Positions 11,233 to 23,037 of a stretch of 64,000 nt of DNA are shown here, piece by piece. The notes below the pieces were generated by a model. The model made no database searches. It had not been told where the DNA came from and worked only from the letters and a program-made list of their open reading frames with translations. This stretch comes from Bedellia somnulentella. Lineage: Eukaryota > Arthropoda > Insecta > Lepidoptera > Bedelliidae. Position 1 is the first letter of the stretch. Each line of letters opens with the position of its first letter. The DNA is taken from positions 13,764,001 through 13,828,000 of the forward strand of contig OY755171.1 in NCBI GenBank assembly GCA_963576735.1. Direction: 5' to 3'. The position numbers were made by a program, and so were the translations under genes.

Positions 11233-11465
11233 GCCGTGTAGTGCCGGCTTAGAATGTCGCTACCCCTTTCTACCCACGGGTGTCGTAAGAGGCGACTAAG
11301 AGTATTGGGGCTTTTTATTGGATTTTTGGGCGATGCGGTTGGAGACCCATCACCAAACCTTTATTCTTACCATCTTTTCCCCACTCAACTTCCAAAAGTG
11401 GCTGAGGAATTTATAATTCCTTACCTCTGGTTACCCCTTCTAGGGAAATATAGCCGTGAGTATAT
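11233..11465 (+). repeat. SINE family A, full-length with TSD
   Basis: Complete copy from gccgtgtagtgccggctt to gccgtgagtatat. It is flanked by an 11-base perfect target-site duplication, gtaaactcact (11222-11232 and 11466-11476), which fixes both borders and shows LINE-type retroposition. The short tail suggests loss of TATG units. Confidence 0.93.
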
Positions 11466-11665
11466 GTAAACTCACTCCTCCAGACTGATACTGCGGAAAA
11501 GCTTGCATCACGAAACTATACCTACCTATTATACAGCACGTTGAATGCCGAGATTCAGAGTAAGCAAGTTTTAGTAATTTTGGGGAAGGAAAGAAGAGAA
11601 TATGGTATGACGGATGAGGATAATAATGGATAAACAGTTGTACTTAGGTTGATAAATACATAATT

Positions 11666-11955
11666 ATACTCACGCAATTATTTCCCATCGGGGTAGGAAG
11701 AGACTATTGATCGCCACTTTGTACGATCCTGGTATACCTTTTTAGCTTAATTTACATCCATCAATATTTTCATACATGCTCTTTTATTCTTCAAACTTCG
11801 GACGCCTGCCTTTTTGAGCACAGTCTCTATTTGGTTAAGATGTGTCCTCCTTTCCACATTGGGTCTATAGATCAACTTCACCAATTTACAGTCATCCACC
11901 CTCTCTATGTGTCGAAACCATTTCAACATTCGTTTTCCTATCTTGATACGTTGTT
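11666..11955 (-). pseudogene. RTE-clade LINE, C-terminal fragment
   Basis: Minus-strand open reading encodes MLKWFRHIERVDDCKLVKLI, then YRPNVERRTHLNQIETVLKK and AGVRSLKNKRACMKILMDVN. This is the C-terminal end of an RTE-type ORF2 (pattern RWFGH.ER.D, K.IYR.NV, ..K.GVRS.KN.RACM...M.V). The frame breaks at 11747; the remaining end (ggtaggaagagactattgat) and 'actcacgcaattatttccca' continue to the 3' terminus near 11666. It is 5' truncated with frame damage. Confidence 0.8.
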
Positions 11956-12520
11956 ATTATTAATTGTACTTCCTTATATTTATTTCAATGGCTGCCTTAG
12001 TAACCATATATGACGACCATAATTATAAGAGTGTAAACTAATTCAGTTGTGTAAGGGCATAAAAACTTAATGACTATTTCCTTTTTTTCTTTACTTCAAA
12101 AGCAGGGAAAGGCAAGGCAAAATCGTATTTGGTACCTACCATAGTATGTGTTTCGTATGTGTTCTGTACTTACGTAAGTGTTTGTATCGACAACTTATAA
12201 ATTTTGTCTATTAAGTAAAGTACTTAGCATGGAATAAATATTTTTCAGGTACTTTTGGAAGTATGAAAAGTAAAACAAACAATATTATATAAAAATAATT
12301 AAAAACAAGATATCTTAATTAACTCGTACTAACAAAACCCACTGGTAGATATAAAGTAGTTTTCTTTCCATTCTTTTCAATATTTATACCAATTTTGTAA
12401 TTCATTGTACAAATATTGAAATGTTTTGATAAAAACATTAAATGCTTCATTTATAATATTAAATGCTTTAAGGCCAGAGCCTGGAGATTAACGCCGAGAA
12501 AATAATAGGAAATATAGACA
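11956..12520. other. AT-rich, nothing assigned
   Basis: No gene or recognisable repeat. Confidence 0.4.
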
Positions 12521-12534
12521 ATGTTTTTTTTTAT

Positions 12535-12799
12535 AATGTTTGCCGTGTAGTGTCGGCTTAGAATAACACTACCCCATTTCTACCCGTGGGTGATCGTAAG
12601 AGGCGACTAAGGGTATAGGGGCTTCTTGAGTGATTTTTGGGCGATGTGGTTGGAGACCCGTCACCAAAAACATTTATTTATTATTACCACCTTTTCCCCA
12701 ATCAACTTCCAAAAGTAGCTGAGGAATTTCTAATTCCAAAGCTCTGGCTACCCCGTTAAGGGATTTACAGCCGTGAGTATATGTATGTAGTATATATGT
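12535..12799 (+). repeat. SINE family A, full-length with TSD
   Basis: Complete copy with the expected head (gccgtgtagtgtcggcttag) and a TATG-rich tail. The flanks carry a T-rich duplication 'atgttttttttttat' (about 12521-12534 and 12800-12814, differing by one T). Confidence 0.9.
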
Positions 12800-12814
12800 A
12801 TGTTTTTTTTTATC

Positions 12815-13369
12815 GGAGGTCATAAAGGGGTTTGACGGGCGTCGAGGTTTGAGACCTATTACTAGCTAACATTGGCTCCCACATCTACAACTCCTAGTTT
12901 TCAACAACCTTGTTTTTGACAGTTTTACACAATTTTCAATCATCTGAATTAGCTTTAGTGGTGTCCCTAGAGTTTGCATCAGATTTTGGGATGTAAAACG
13001 TGTAGAGCCTAATGCATGATAGTCATTTGTGATAAAAATAAGTGATTATATGTAACTATTAAATTTTCGGTACAAAAATTTGTTTTAATATTTTCAGAAC
13101 CACATTATTAATTTAGTTACATTAGATATACTCGTACGTATAACACTTATATATTGAATTTTAATATCATTATTTAAATATTTTTGTCTATTTATCTATA
13201 TAGAACAGCGACTGTCTCCTGATAGTTCTCATGTTATTTTGCTCAGCAATGTCAAACAATGAACAATTACCAGACTTAAAACATGAAGATCTTCTCCCCA
13301 TCTCTGCCACTTACCAATCCAGAAAAATGTACTTAAAAAAAAAACTCCTAAATAAAGCATACGGCACTT
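12815..13369. other. AT-rich, nothing assigned
   Basis: No gene or repeat recognised. Confidence 0.4.
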
Positions 13370-13640
13370 TCAAGTGATTATTGTTTGCATGAACAAGGGC
13401 AGGTGTCATAATGATGAGTTGCATCATACACCCACGCATACCCATGACGTCCGTAACGGGAGCTTTCCATCTCGCCAGTTCAGCCAGGATAACGGAACGC
13501 TCCCTTCGATTTCGAACGCCTTTCGTTTTCGACTCTCCGAGGCGTCCCTCTTGGCCGACCTCTGTTGCGTCACTTGAGTAATCGGGTTTTAGAAATTGAA
13601 ATTTAGCTGAACCGTTCTTCGCCTTGTTGGGTGATGAATA
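13370..13640. other. GC-richer, CpG-bearing unique block
   Basis: Clearly richer in GC and CpG than its surroundings (gacgtccgtaacggg, ttcgaacgcctttcgttttc, ccgaggcgtccctc) and unlike any repeat family here. A 67-codon + frame (13374-13577) covers it but shows no known motif. It could be a promoter, first exon or conserved non-coding element. This is inference from composition only. Confidence 0.3.
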
Positions 13641-15516
13641 ATAATGAACGTTTGTTTATGAGAGCGCTGCCGACTTCAGCTTTTTAATTTTCCCTGTTTC
13701 TGTGTTTCTATTTCGTTTCTACTTCGATTTAAGTTAATGTCAGATATTTTTCTTTTGTTTTATGTATTTGTTTTTTTTTTGTCGTTCACTTCTTCGTCTA
13801 TATAAATGCTTGGTTTGCCCTTCTTTTAAAAATATATGTAGGATTTTTAATAGAAAATAGTTTATGCTTTTGTAAAAGTATCCCAATAAGATAAATCCAC
13901 AGAAAGCATTTCTATGTGAACTATAGTATAGGAAAACTAGCATAGTCTGTAGTTATTAAGTTTTTATTCCATCATAGAGCAGCGTTTTTTTTATGTTATT
14001 ATCCAAACAATGTTTTCAGTATACTACCTACAAAATTGCTTTATATCAATTTGAGAACTAAACAATGCTCAATATTTAACAGTAAAAATGACAAAATATT
14101 TTCTAATAAATCACTCTGTTCCCGAAACATAAAATAAACTACACGTAGCGGACCTAACCCTTGAAAACCTCATCACTAGTCATCTCACAGACTTGCGCGC
14201 TATTTTCATGTCGTGTTTGTGTTTGTGCAAAAATATTCCGGGAGTGAAAGAAACAAATATATACAATAGCTGCAGAATGAAAGAGAGAGGTGTCTGATTG
14301 TAAGGCTGCTGCAGAGGTCAGGGAACCACAAGTGGGTCAGCTCCATCCTTAGTTGCGCTGGCGTTGGCTGTTGAACTTGAACATGGCGCTGGAAAAAAAC
14401 ACGGTTGTCCAATTTAGAACGCAGATTGACATCTCAATCTTTTTGTTGCTTGCCCCACACTATTTGCTAATTTTCAAGCGATTATTGAGTTAACATAACA
14501 ATAACAACTATCTTTGTTGCTTGATCCAAATCTAAAGCAGAATATATTCCGTATTAGTGCTAAAACAATGATAAATCTTTTCAACTTTTGACTCTTAAGT
14601 TTCAACGATTTCATTCTTATAGTTTCAACTAAACCAAGTGTATGTTATGTGTATAGAAGTCAAATAATAAACTAAAGATATTTAACCCCCATAGTGGCTT
14701 TGTACTTATGATGTCACTAGATAATCGAATTAAACATTATTTCTTCCATTTATTTTTGCAGATACGATAATTTTAATTCTGTGATTTTGTATACATTAAT
14801 TATTAAGTTCTCCCCCTAAGTATTCAAAGTATTAATTAATAATTCAATGAGCTATACATCTGAATTAAATTTTTATTTAAATTAAAAGCAGTCCCACTGA
14901 TTTGCACTTTTAATGTAAGACGAATAATAACGAGTACAATCACCTCCGTTTTTGAGTTCACATAAAAAACCGTGAATCATCTTAATTCTTTACATTTAGT
15001 CATCAGAAAGTAGGTAAGACCAGTTTCAATATACAAAATGCACCACCAATTTATTAGATTAAAATTAATTAAAATGTAGTTAAGTGGAGGTCTAAAGTTA
15101 AATTTATTCTGAAAAGGCAGATAAAAACACTATTAAAAAAAATGATACTATTTTTAATACAATCGAAATATCACTGTTTGCATTTAGAACTTAAAAATAT
15201 AATATGTGTTACTTACTTAGACTTTGGCTTTGGAATGTCTTTTTTTATTAAATTTTATTTAAAAAAAAAATAGTTTTACTAAACAAAAAATATTCTTAAC
15301 CCTAACCTCTACATCTATCTAAGATGGCGCTCTCTGGTCAGTTTGAGTAAATTAATTATTATTAATGTGATCTCTATATTTTAAATTGAAAAGCTGAACG
15401 GCTCACCTATCAGTTAGTACCTACCCTAAACAATTCATCAAGGCATACTGGTGGAATAAGGCACGACTGTATTATTGGCTTTATGTTAAATAATAACTTT
15501 TAAGTTATAATTCTAA
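13641..15516. other. AT-rich, nothing assigned
   Basis: No gene, RNA or repeat family recognised over about 1.9 kb. Small open frames at 13740-13943 (-) and 14206-14412 (-) look like chance frames. Confidence 0.4.
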
Positions 15517-15878
15517 CATACATAACATAAACGTTCACGCCGAATATCCCCGAAGGGGTTGGCAGAGGTACTAATACTTCTGAACATCACGTGACTTAGT
15601 CACCCAGTGTTCAGAGTACCCAGTTTTGCATGGACAGTGTACTCACGTGATAGGGGGCAGGCCTATCGCCGTTTTGTACGAATACACTGTCACATGACTA
15701 AGTACAACTCAGCCATGTGGGTTTCCTCACGATGTTTTCCCTCACCGTTAACAACCATGATAAATTAACCACACATATGTCTTTAGAAAAGACAAATTGG
15801 TGTAGGCCCGACCCGGGATTTGAACACTAGTCGCTTACACGTTAACCGGTGTTCTACCCACTGAGCTATCACGTCACC
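15517..15878 (-). repeat. SINE family C, near full-length (reverse)
   Basis: Reverse-strand copy. Its tail 'aacataaacgttcacgcc' is at the left, followed by 'ccccgaaggggttggcagag', 'tgatagggggcaggcctatc', 'cacgatgttttccctcaccg' and 'aaattggtgtaggcccgacc'. The tRNA-like head at the right has B box (gggatttgaac, reverse) and A-box region (tacccactgagctatc). The head anticodon region differs from the 32654 and 62402 copies. Confidence 0.88.
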
Positions 15879-16986
15879 GTTACAATTATATATGATTAAA
15901 AGCATTTAAGTTTTGTTTTTGATTATAAGATTGAAAGGATTATATAAAGATATGTTACATTTCTTATAGTAAGTTACTAGGATTTTGCCATTTGTATTTA
16001 ATATTAAGCAAAAGTTAAGGATCAAAGTTTATATGTTTTAAAAAGCATCAATTATCTCATCTTGTTATTTTTTTAAACTAATATCTCAGGGCATTTCTTA
16101 AATATGTATTTGACAGTAGAACCTACTCTCCTGTTCCTTTTCTGGAGTCATCTTTGTGATCCTTTTTTGTATTGATAACGTGAGGGAAATGAAAAATGAA
16201 ATGATTTTGTATCGTTTCGCGTGGATCGTATACTGAAAAAGTATTTTCTTAAACTTAAATAAGTAGAGAACTCTTTCATTAATGTTAATACATAACCCAA
16301 TTTGTGCTAGAAGCAACAAACACGCTCAGAAATAGAAGTAAGATTATCAAAAATTATACTATAGCAACACTGCAAGATGAAATATGACACTCGTTTTAGT
16401 GATATACCTTAAATAAATACTTTACTACTACTAGTACTATTACACTAGTAACCAGAAGTGGCTATGGTACATAATCGAACTGTTTAGCTCCTTGGGATTT
16501 TAAACCTTGAGTACAGGCTACAATTAAATACGTATTCAATAAAAACATACAAGAGTCTCAGTGAATTGGTGGGCCAGAGGTCTTTGGCAGAATAGAGTTG
16601 AAATTCAAGTCTTGTTCAGAGAATGTCGGGTGACGCAACCTACGAAATAGCCGGCCTCTTGCGGTCATTTCTCTTTGGCCAACTTTGAGGTCTTCACCGT
16701 GCACTCGAATCACTTCTATAGTACCCATATAAGCACACGTGCTTAATGACGGAATGACGGAATGACGTGGGCAAACGATTCAAGTTTGGTATTTTAAGTC
16801 GTTTAGATTTGAATAGTTTCGTTTTAGATTTAAAATGTCTCGGCTGTGGCATCACTGACAAAGTAAAGGAACAGTTTTAAAAGTTTTATGCTTATTGAAT
16901 ACATTTCGGTGAATTCGTTCTTGAGTTGTAGAGAGCTGAAAGTGATTGAATATAGCAGTGGATTATGTTTCTAAGACATAATAAAC
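15879..16986. other. no gene recognised
   Basis: AT-rich, except 16560-16800 which is more GC-balanced and contains a short tandem gacggaat pair at about 16748. Nothing assignable. Confidence 0.4.
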
Positions 16987-17236
16987 CGTGCCGTGTAGTG
17001 TCTTGGAATAACACTACCCCATTTCAACCCGTGGGTGATCGTAAGAGGCGACTAAGGGTATAGGGGCTTCTTGAGTGATTTTTGGGCGATGTGGTTGAAG
17101 ACCCGTCACCAAAAACATTTATTTATTATAACCATCTTTTCCCCAATCAAGTTCCAAAATTGGCTGAGGAATTTCTCATTCCAAAGCTCTGGCTACCCCG
17201 TAAGGGATTTATAGCCGTAGGTGTATGTATGTATGT
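16987..17236 (+). repeat. SINE family A, full-length with TSD
   Basis: Complete copy flanked by an 11-base perfect target-site duplication acataataaac (16976-16986 and 17237-17247). It is very similar to the 12535 copy, sharing 'gggtataggggcttcttgag' and 'acccgtcaccaaaaacattt', so both derive from the same subfamily. Confidence 0.95.
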
Positions 17237-17247
17237 ACATAATAAAC

Positions 17248-17782
17248 TTTCAATCATTCAAAGTGATTTTCCGATACAGTATGATTAATCAATACTTTAT
17301 TAATTTAATTATATTATATGTTGGATTGGATGGTTAGAGTATTATCCTTAGGTATTGAATTCAGATCTAAATGAATAACAGTTCTAAGGTTTGCACTAAG
17401 CCACAGGTTAGTTTTGCACGAAGCACTTTTTTCTTTTCATTTTACCGTACGTAATGCGTCACGGTTGGTACGTTATAAGAAGGCTTAAATTCATTGAATT
17501 AAATTAGATTGAATCGGTTAATCTGTATTTAAAGATAGTTATTAAAGGGTTCTCAGTACCAAGACACACCCATGTGCTCATACGATTAGTCCCTTTTAGG
17601 GTACAATCCTGGAAAACTGTTTGAGGTTTCTTTCACTATGTATAATGAATGATCCATTTAATACTTGGGATTACCCATTAATAGCCGGTTTCTGTGCTCC
17701 CTCTGCAATGTGGATTCTAAAATACCATCAAGAAAAATCCTTTTTTCTACCAAACCTATCCTCATACATCCTCAACCCGTAT
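17248..17782. other. no gene recognised
   Basis: Unassigned; a frame at 17665-17916 (+) runs into the family H repeat and is not a convincing gene. Confidence 0.4.
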
Positions 17783-17870
17783 TAAGTCCCCACCAAGACG
17801 CTCGAACCTACCCTATATATGGTGATTTGGCCTTAGTCCACCACGCTGGCCAATGGCTGGTTGGCCATCC
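17783..17870 (+). repeat. family H repeat fragment
   Basis: Second copy of the repeat at 10652, with 'aacctaccctatatatggtg', 'atttggccttagtccaccac' and 'gctggccaatggctggttgg'. Confidence 0.65.
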
Positions 17871-18556
17871 AACCTATAGTCTACTTATTTTGAATAAGCA
17901 ACTGAGAAAGTTATAAATCTCAAGCTGTAAGAGCAAAAAATTATTTGATTATAGTCAAATATAACCTAAGAGCCCTGCATCACTAACTCTGAAGAAGATT
18001 AATAGCCGAATAACATGACAATTAAAAGACATTAAGATTTACATAGATTACGCAAATGAACATTATACTTCTAATATTTGGTACAACAGATGCTTAACAT
18101 TGAACCAAATGGTTTCTTTCTAACCATCCACGCGTCCTTGAGACTAACCAAAAGTAAATTTATACAAAAGTTTCTAACAGGACTAAAGACAAGTTCTATT
18201 TATTGACATAAACAATGAAGAACAAATAGAATACTGTAACAACCTATGAAATAGAAAGTATGCTTAACGAAAGTATCTTTTGTTAGTTTCGCGCCCTTTT
18301 GGAGTCAATTGTCTTTTTCTGTGAAGACGGGATAAATACGACTCAGTTCGGACGGCCTACCGACATTCCCGTACAGAAAACCTTGAAAACAAAAAGTCAA
18401 GTAAAAAATACGTCTTTTCTTTTATTCATGTCTACTTGTGTGGATGAATGGTATTGGTATCAATTATAGAAATCGAACATTCGAAAGAAAACGAGAAAGA
18501 TGTTTTTTTGCTACTTCTGTTATTACTTTGTAATAATATTTTACATTAAAACTAAA
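17871..18556. other. no gene recognised
   Basis: A GC-richer patch near 18280-18370 contains 'gacggcctaccgacattccc', but nothing identifies it. Confidence 0.4.
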
Positions 18557-18845
18557 CTAAACGTTCACGTCAAAAATCCCCGAAAGTGTGGGCAGCTCTA
18601 CTAATATTTCTGTCATTTTTGACAACTGCTATTCAGAGTACCTACGTTTTGCTTGGACAGTTCATACACTTGATAGGAAGCTGGCCTATCGCCGTTTTGT
18701 CACTGCCACATACATGAATAAAGAACAATACGGGTACGTAGTCGTGTCCTCAGGGTGTTTTTCCTCACTGCTAATAAATTTGATAAGCTAACCACACACA
18801 GCACATAATAAAATACACATTGCTGAGTCTGACTCAGGGAGTACC
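18557..18845 (-). repeat. SINE family C, diverged copy (reverse)
   Basis: Tail 'actaaacgttcacgtcaaaa' is at the left, then 'cgttttgcttggacagt', 'ggcctatcgccgttttgt' and 'ctaaccacacac'. It is internally shortened, and the tRNA-like head is decayed. Confidence 0.75.
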
Positions 18846-20730
18846 TATCTGTTATTGCCACTAACTATCAAGGTTCTTACATTAGAATATAAAAGGGATC
18901 TTCTATTTGAGTAATTTATTATTTTATTTTATTAAATTTACTTATTTTGTTGTTATAAGTTATATACTGTTCTATTTTTTTTGCCTAAAAAAAAGACGTT
19001 CAACGCTTTTTGTAGAACTATTAAAACTATAATAAACAATATATTTATTTTGAACTGTTTTAGCAATTTTAAATCAATATTGTTTGAGAAATCTAAAGTG
19101 AAAATCTTATAGAAAATTTTGATTTCTCACAGAATATTAATGGTACATTTGATGCGTTAGTCAAGTTTAGCTGTATTCTTAAGCTCTAGCTTCCCATTTT
19201 TGGTATTTAAAGATGTGCGTATAGGATAAAACTAGTTTTTTAAACTAAATAAACGCCCTTATTTTCATAACCACCTCTTATTTTGAGAAAAACCTATGAA
19301 ACTACATAACGCAATAGTGTATCAAAATGTTAGATGATTCCATTCAAAACTGCACATAAATATGTATATTAAATGTTTTTCTAAAAAGTTCTCGAATTAA
19401 CAGATTCATTTATGTATCTAAAGATTATTCAGAACGTGACTTTTTCACGTTGTATTTTAGACATTTTGTACGACTGACTGGTATGATTGAAAAGCATAAT
19501 TCCAAATACTATTTCGTAATTTATCTACATCATTAAAATTTATAAGCTTCTTGTGCGTATATAAAATAAGTTTTTTGCCTTTTTTCGAAGTAGATAGCAG
19601 ACGTTCTGGTTCATCGGATATCTGTTTAATAAAAATATATTAAATACCAAAGAGCCTGATTTTTATAAAGATACAGATATCATTTGATAAATATGAAGAT
19701 TTGTTGCTTTCTGTTGGCAAATTATTTAACAAAAATCTCAATTTGATAGGTTGGATAAGAGCTTTATCTTGGGGCACCAGTATACTGTATGTCTAGGTAT
19801 ATAAAAAATATACATAAACTGAAATCTTCATTAGAAATGACATTTTAGCTGGAAAGAATAAGGGCTTGTCCCAGCCAGAGACTAACTAATTAAAATTATA
19901 GTTAAATACCAGAATCATTAAGGACCTCCCCGCATTTGGCAGCTATTGCGCTCACTCTTACTTAAAATTCATTGAGAGTCGGATAAAAACGCGCGCGTAG
20001 TAAAAATGCACTAAATTTAGTATTATTAAAAATATAACAATAAATTATTGGCCGCCAACAAATTCATGCTTTAACTGGTATTGAAGTATATTTGAAAATA
20101 TTTTCTACTCCCAGTCCTTATATTTTAAGCATAGCTACATAAATATTCATGACATAGTTTACTGCTAATCGCTTGTATTTCCTAATAAATCTGACAAACA
20201 ATTGGTACAATTTCGATAGATTTTTGTGTTTTTTTTATATGATAATCAAAATAAAAATAATTTCTGTTCAAAGTTTAACGAAGAAACAATAAATATTTAT
20301 CGCCTATAACCATTACAAATTAAAGATTTTGAATTTAAAAATGTTGATTTGCACCTTACATTAAACTCCAATTGAACAACGATAATCTTTTTGTAAATGT
20401 ACCCTTTTTAGCCAAAACTAGGAGTTCTTAGGATCTAGGGAGTTATCTTCAAGAAGTAAAAGGAGTAGGATATTAAAATAAAAGATTTTATGATGGATAT
20501 CCAGCCACAACGATAACCAATCACATTGAAACCCCAAATTTCTTGCTAGTGCTAGTGTCTCTACTCTAGTTGTTGAGCCCTTACGCCCATGTCATCTTAA
20601 CAGGGTACTTAGGTTGGTGTGGCGCTAGTCTTATCTGTTTCTATAGAGTCCGGATTACTCGAGATTTTATGCAAACAAATAGTAACACAAGAAAATGTAC
20701 CGTCAAATCATCATTATCACCTTAGACTAA
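18846..20730. other. AT-rich, nothing assigned
   Basis: No gene, RNA or repeat family recognised over about 1.9 kb. Confidence 0.4.
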
Positions 20731-20876
20731 AATTGGCAGAGCGACGGGGGCGTATACCCGAAGGTCGCGGGTTCGATTCCCGCCTGTGTCGAAATTTTTC
20801 TTTCCTTTATTTAGTCTATATTTATTAGTAATGATCCCCACATGAGGTTTTCATGAACAAAAAGATTTAAATTATG
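20731..20876 (+). repeat. family B (tRNA-like unit plus tail)
   Basis: Truncated tRNA-like unit starting in the D arm (attggcagagcgac), with perfect T-arm gcggg/cccgc at 20767-20783 and 3' acceptor strand ctgtgtc. The family arm 'gaaatttttctttcctttat' and tail 'ccccacatgaggttttcatg', 'aacaaaaagatttaaat' follow. About 80 bp further on, a second unit starts, giving a direct pair. Confidence 0.8.
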
Positions 20877-20959
20877 CGATTGTTAGGCGTTTTCAACATT
20901 TGCATTCTATCTGAAAAGGTAGACAAGTGGCCTTCCGAATTAGTAAAAATTCGGAGGTA

Positions 20960-21140
20960 GGAAACGCAAACACTACTTAAACGTGTAAAAGAAATAAAGG
21001 ATAGAAGAATTTCGCGCTGGCAGCCATTGACACGGTGGCTCAATTGGCAGAGCGACGGGAGCGTATACCCGAAGGTCGCGGGTTCGATTCTCGCCTGTGT
21101 CGAAATTTTTCTTTCCTTTATTTAGTCTATATTTATTAAT
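20960..21140 (+). repeat. family B with near-complete tRNA-like cloverleaf
   Basis: The element starts near 'actacttaaacgtgtaaaag' and holds a 73-nt tRNA-like unit at 21029-21101. This has a 7-bp acceptor stem (gacacgg/ctgtgtc, one G-U), T8, D stem gctc/gagc, and a T arm gcggg-ttcgatt-ctcgc. The anticodon arm has a 4-bp stem (cggg/cccg) and an 8-nt loop, so it should not be a working tRNA. There is no encoded CCA. The A and B boxes imply RNA polymerase III transcription, so I call it a SINE-type head. The arm 'cgaaatttttctttccttta' follows, and the tail is truncated. Confidence 0.8.
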
Positions 21141-21394
21141 AAACTCCAGAAATTGAACATTCATGTGCGTGTGCAGCTGTTAGCACATATTTTTACAACA
21201 GATATGGGTCTGAATTGAGGGTTTTAATTATTTGTGTTTGTTTTATAAACTACTAGCTTTTTGCCCCGCGACTTCGTCCGCGTGGACTTCATTTTTTGCA
21301 TCCAGTTTACATAATACCAAAATACCGAAACACTATCTCAACTTCTGTTTTTTATATTTATAATCCCGCGGGCATTGTAAATGACATAAAGGAC

Positions 21395-21555
21395 ATTGAG
21401 GCTTTTTAAGTGATTGTTGGGCGATGCAGTTTGTGACCCATCACTAACAACCTTTATTAACCTATCTTTTATCAATATATTTCCAAAATTGCATGAATAA
21501 TCTCCGAAGCTATGGCTACCCTTTTATGGAATTTATGGTTGTTAGCATATATTCA
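21395..21555 (+). repeat. SINE family A nested in Helitron
   Basis: 5'-truncated, diverged family A from 'gaggctttttaagtga' through 'gggcgatgcagtttgtgacc' and 'ccaaaattgcatgaat' to 'ttgttagcatatattcatg'. It lies within the Helitron-like element, so it inserted after that element or was carried by it. Confidence 0.75.
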
Positions 21556-21974
21556 TGAATGATTGATAGATGGATTTCATAAATTCAATCGCACCAAGTT
21601 TTATTATAAAATGTAAAAAAACTCTATATTAACTTTCATTTGCTATATCAACCCGTTAGGGGTTGAGTTCCAAAAATTCCTTTTTAATTGTTCATAAGAA
21701 TCATGAAACAAATATACCAAGTTTTTATGTTCAGAAATAAGAATATCTTTAGTAAGTACAGATACGGATAGTAGTTTGGCGCTGCGGCGACGGCCCGGTG
21801 CTGCCCCCTACACTGACCGTTGGTGATAGTGGGAGAGCTTGCAGCGATTGCTCGGCAATATAGTGATGATTAGTGGTGGATCTCCTTCCAAAATAATCGC
21901 TAAATTGAAGGGATAGTGCTTGTTATTATTATATATAGTGTTATTTTAAGCTAACAAAACATTTTTTTACAAAA

Positions 21975-22075
21975 AGCTTGAATTACCTGAGATACGAACC
22001 CGGGACGATTGATTCATAATAGTTCTAATTAAATATTCATAGTAGTTAGTTATACCGCTACGCCACGGAGACGTT
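21975..22075 (-). repeat. tRNA-like block inside Helitron
   Basis: On the minus strand it reads gtctccgtggcgtagcggta (A box tggcgtagcgg) and, 60 bases later, cccgggttcgtatctcagg (B box ggttcgtatc). The A-to-B spacing is longer than in a plain tRNA, because of an AT-rich insertion holding inverted tatgaa/ttcata motifs. It is a tRNA-like remnant or SINE head, not a functional tRNA. Confidence 0.5.
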
Positions 22076-22772
22076 ACCGGGGCGGTGTCAATTTTTTATT
22101 ACGCTTTATTTCATATTAGTCTTACTATTGATAAACAAATTTGTCATTTAAATTGATGAAACCCCTTCATCATTCCAAAATGAACATTAACAAAGTGTCT
22201 GATGTGAATTCCATCGATGATAAAAATAATCGCTGCAATATTTTGAGCCATATATGAGTTAAGGTTTTTTGATGTTCCTATGAGAACTCTTGCGGATTCC
22301 TTAGTTTCAAGGAATCGTCGTCGTTTCATTTAGCTTCTAAATTTACATGTTAATATTCGTTTGCAATATAAGTAGATGTAAAAAAAATGTATACGATGAA
22401 AAAATAGTACATCATCCCTCGGGAGTTCCTTATTTTTGGGGATCCATTACCGTACCATTAAGCTTCTAAATTTTGATTTTTATATAGGTTTACAGTATTT
22501 TACGTTGTTTTAAACGATACACAGCGCCATCTCCAATGCATTTAGTAAGCAAACAATATTTTTGATTTCCCATGGGAACATATTTTTCCGGGATAAAAAG
22601 TACCCTATTATTTAATTTAGACTTCTAACTACACGTCTGAAAAATTTCAGCAATCGGTTCAGTATTTACGGCGTGAAAGCGGAACAAACAAACAAACAAA
22701 CTCACTTTCCCATTTATAATATTAGTATGGATGAATTGATCAACATTGAATTTGAAAGTGCTCGAAACGGGT

Positions 22773-23026
22773 TTGCTGTGTAGTGTCGGCTTAGAATAAC
22801 ACTACCCCATTTCTTCCGGTGGGTGAACGTAAGAGGTGACTAACGGTATTGGGGCTTTTAAGGGATTTTTGGGCAATGTGGTTGGAGACACATCACCAAC
22901 AACCTTTATTTCACTATCTTTTCCCGACGCAACTTCCAAAAGTGGCTGAGGAACTTCAAGTTCCTTAGCTCTGGCTACCCCTTCTAGGGATTTATAGCCG
23001 TGAGTATATGTATGTATGTGTGTATG
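22773..23026 (+). repeat. SINE family A, full-length with TSD
   Basis: Complete copy (254 bp) flanked by an 11-base perfect target-site duplication tcgaaacgggt (22762-22772 and 23027-23037). It has the head 'gctgtgtagtgtcggcttag' and tail 'gccgtgagtatatgtatg' plus TATG/TGTG repeats. It lies about 40 bp beyond the Helitron end and is a good reference copy. Confidence 0.95.
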
Positions 23027-23037
23027 TCGAAACGGGT

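Larger units (their letters stand above)
21253..22731 (-). mobile_element. Helitron-like element (family E1), complete ends
   Basis: On the minus strand it begins TCCATACTAATATTATAAAT (preceded by A) and ends in a short hairpin (cgcggacgaagtcgcg, stem cgcg) followed by gggcaaaaag and CTAG, next to T. This is the Helitron pattern: 5' TC, 3' hairpin plus CTRR, A/T insertion and no TSD. It contains no Rep/helicase, so it is non-autonomous. Inside are a SINE A copy (21395-21555), a GC-rich block (about 21775-21890) and a tRNA-like block (about 21975-22075). The Helitron assignment rests on the ends; the exact family is not named. Confidence 0.75.

Noticed and set aside
21029..21101. Functional tRNA gene
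   Set aside because: The anticodon loop is 8 nt on a 4-bp stem, and truncated sister copies of the unit sit in the same repeat context, so it is a SINE-type tRNA-like head.
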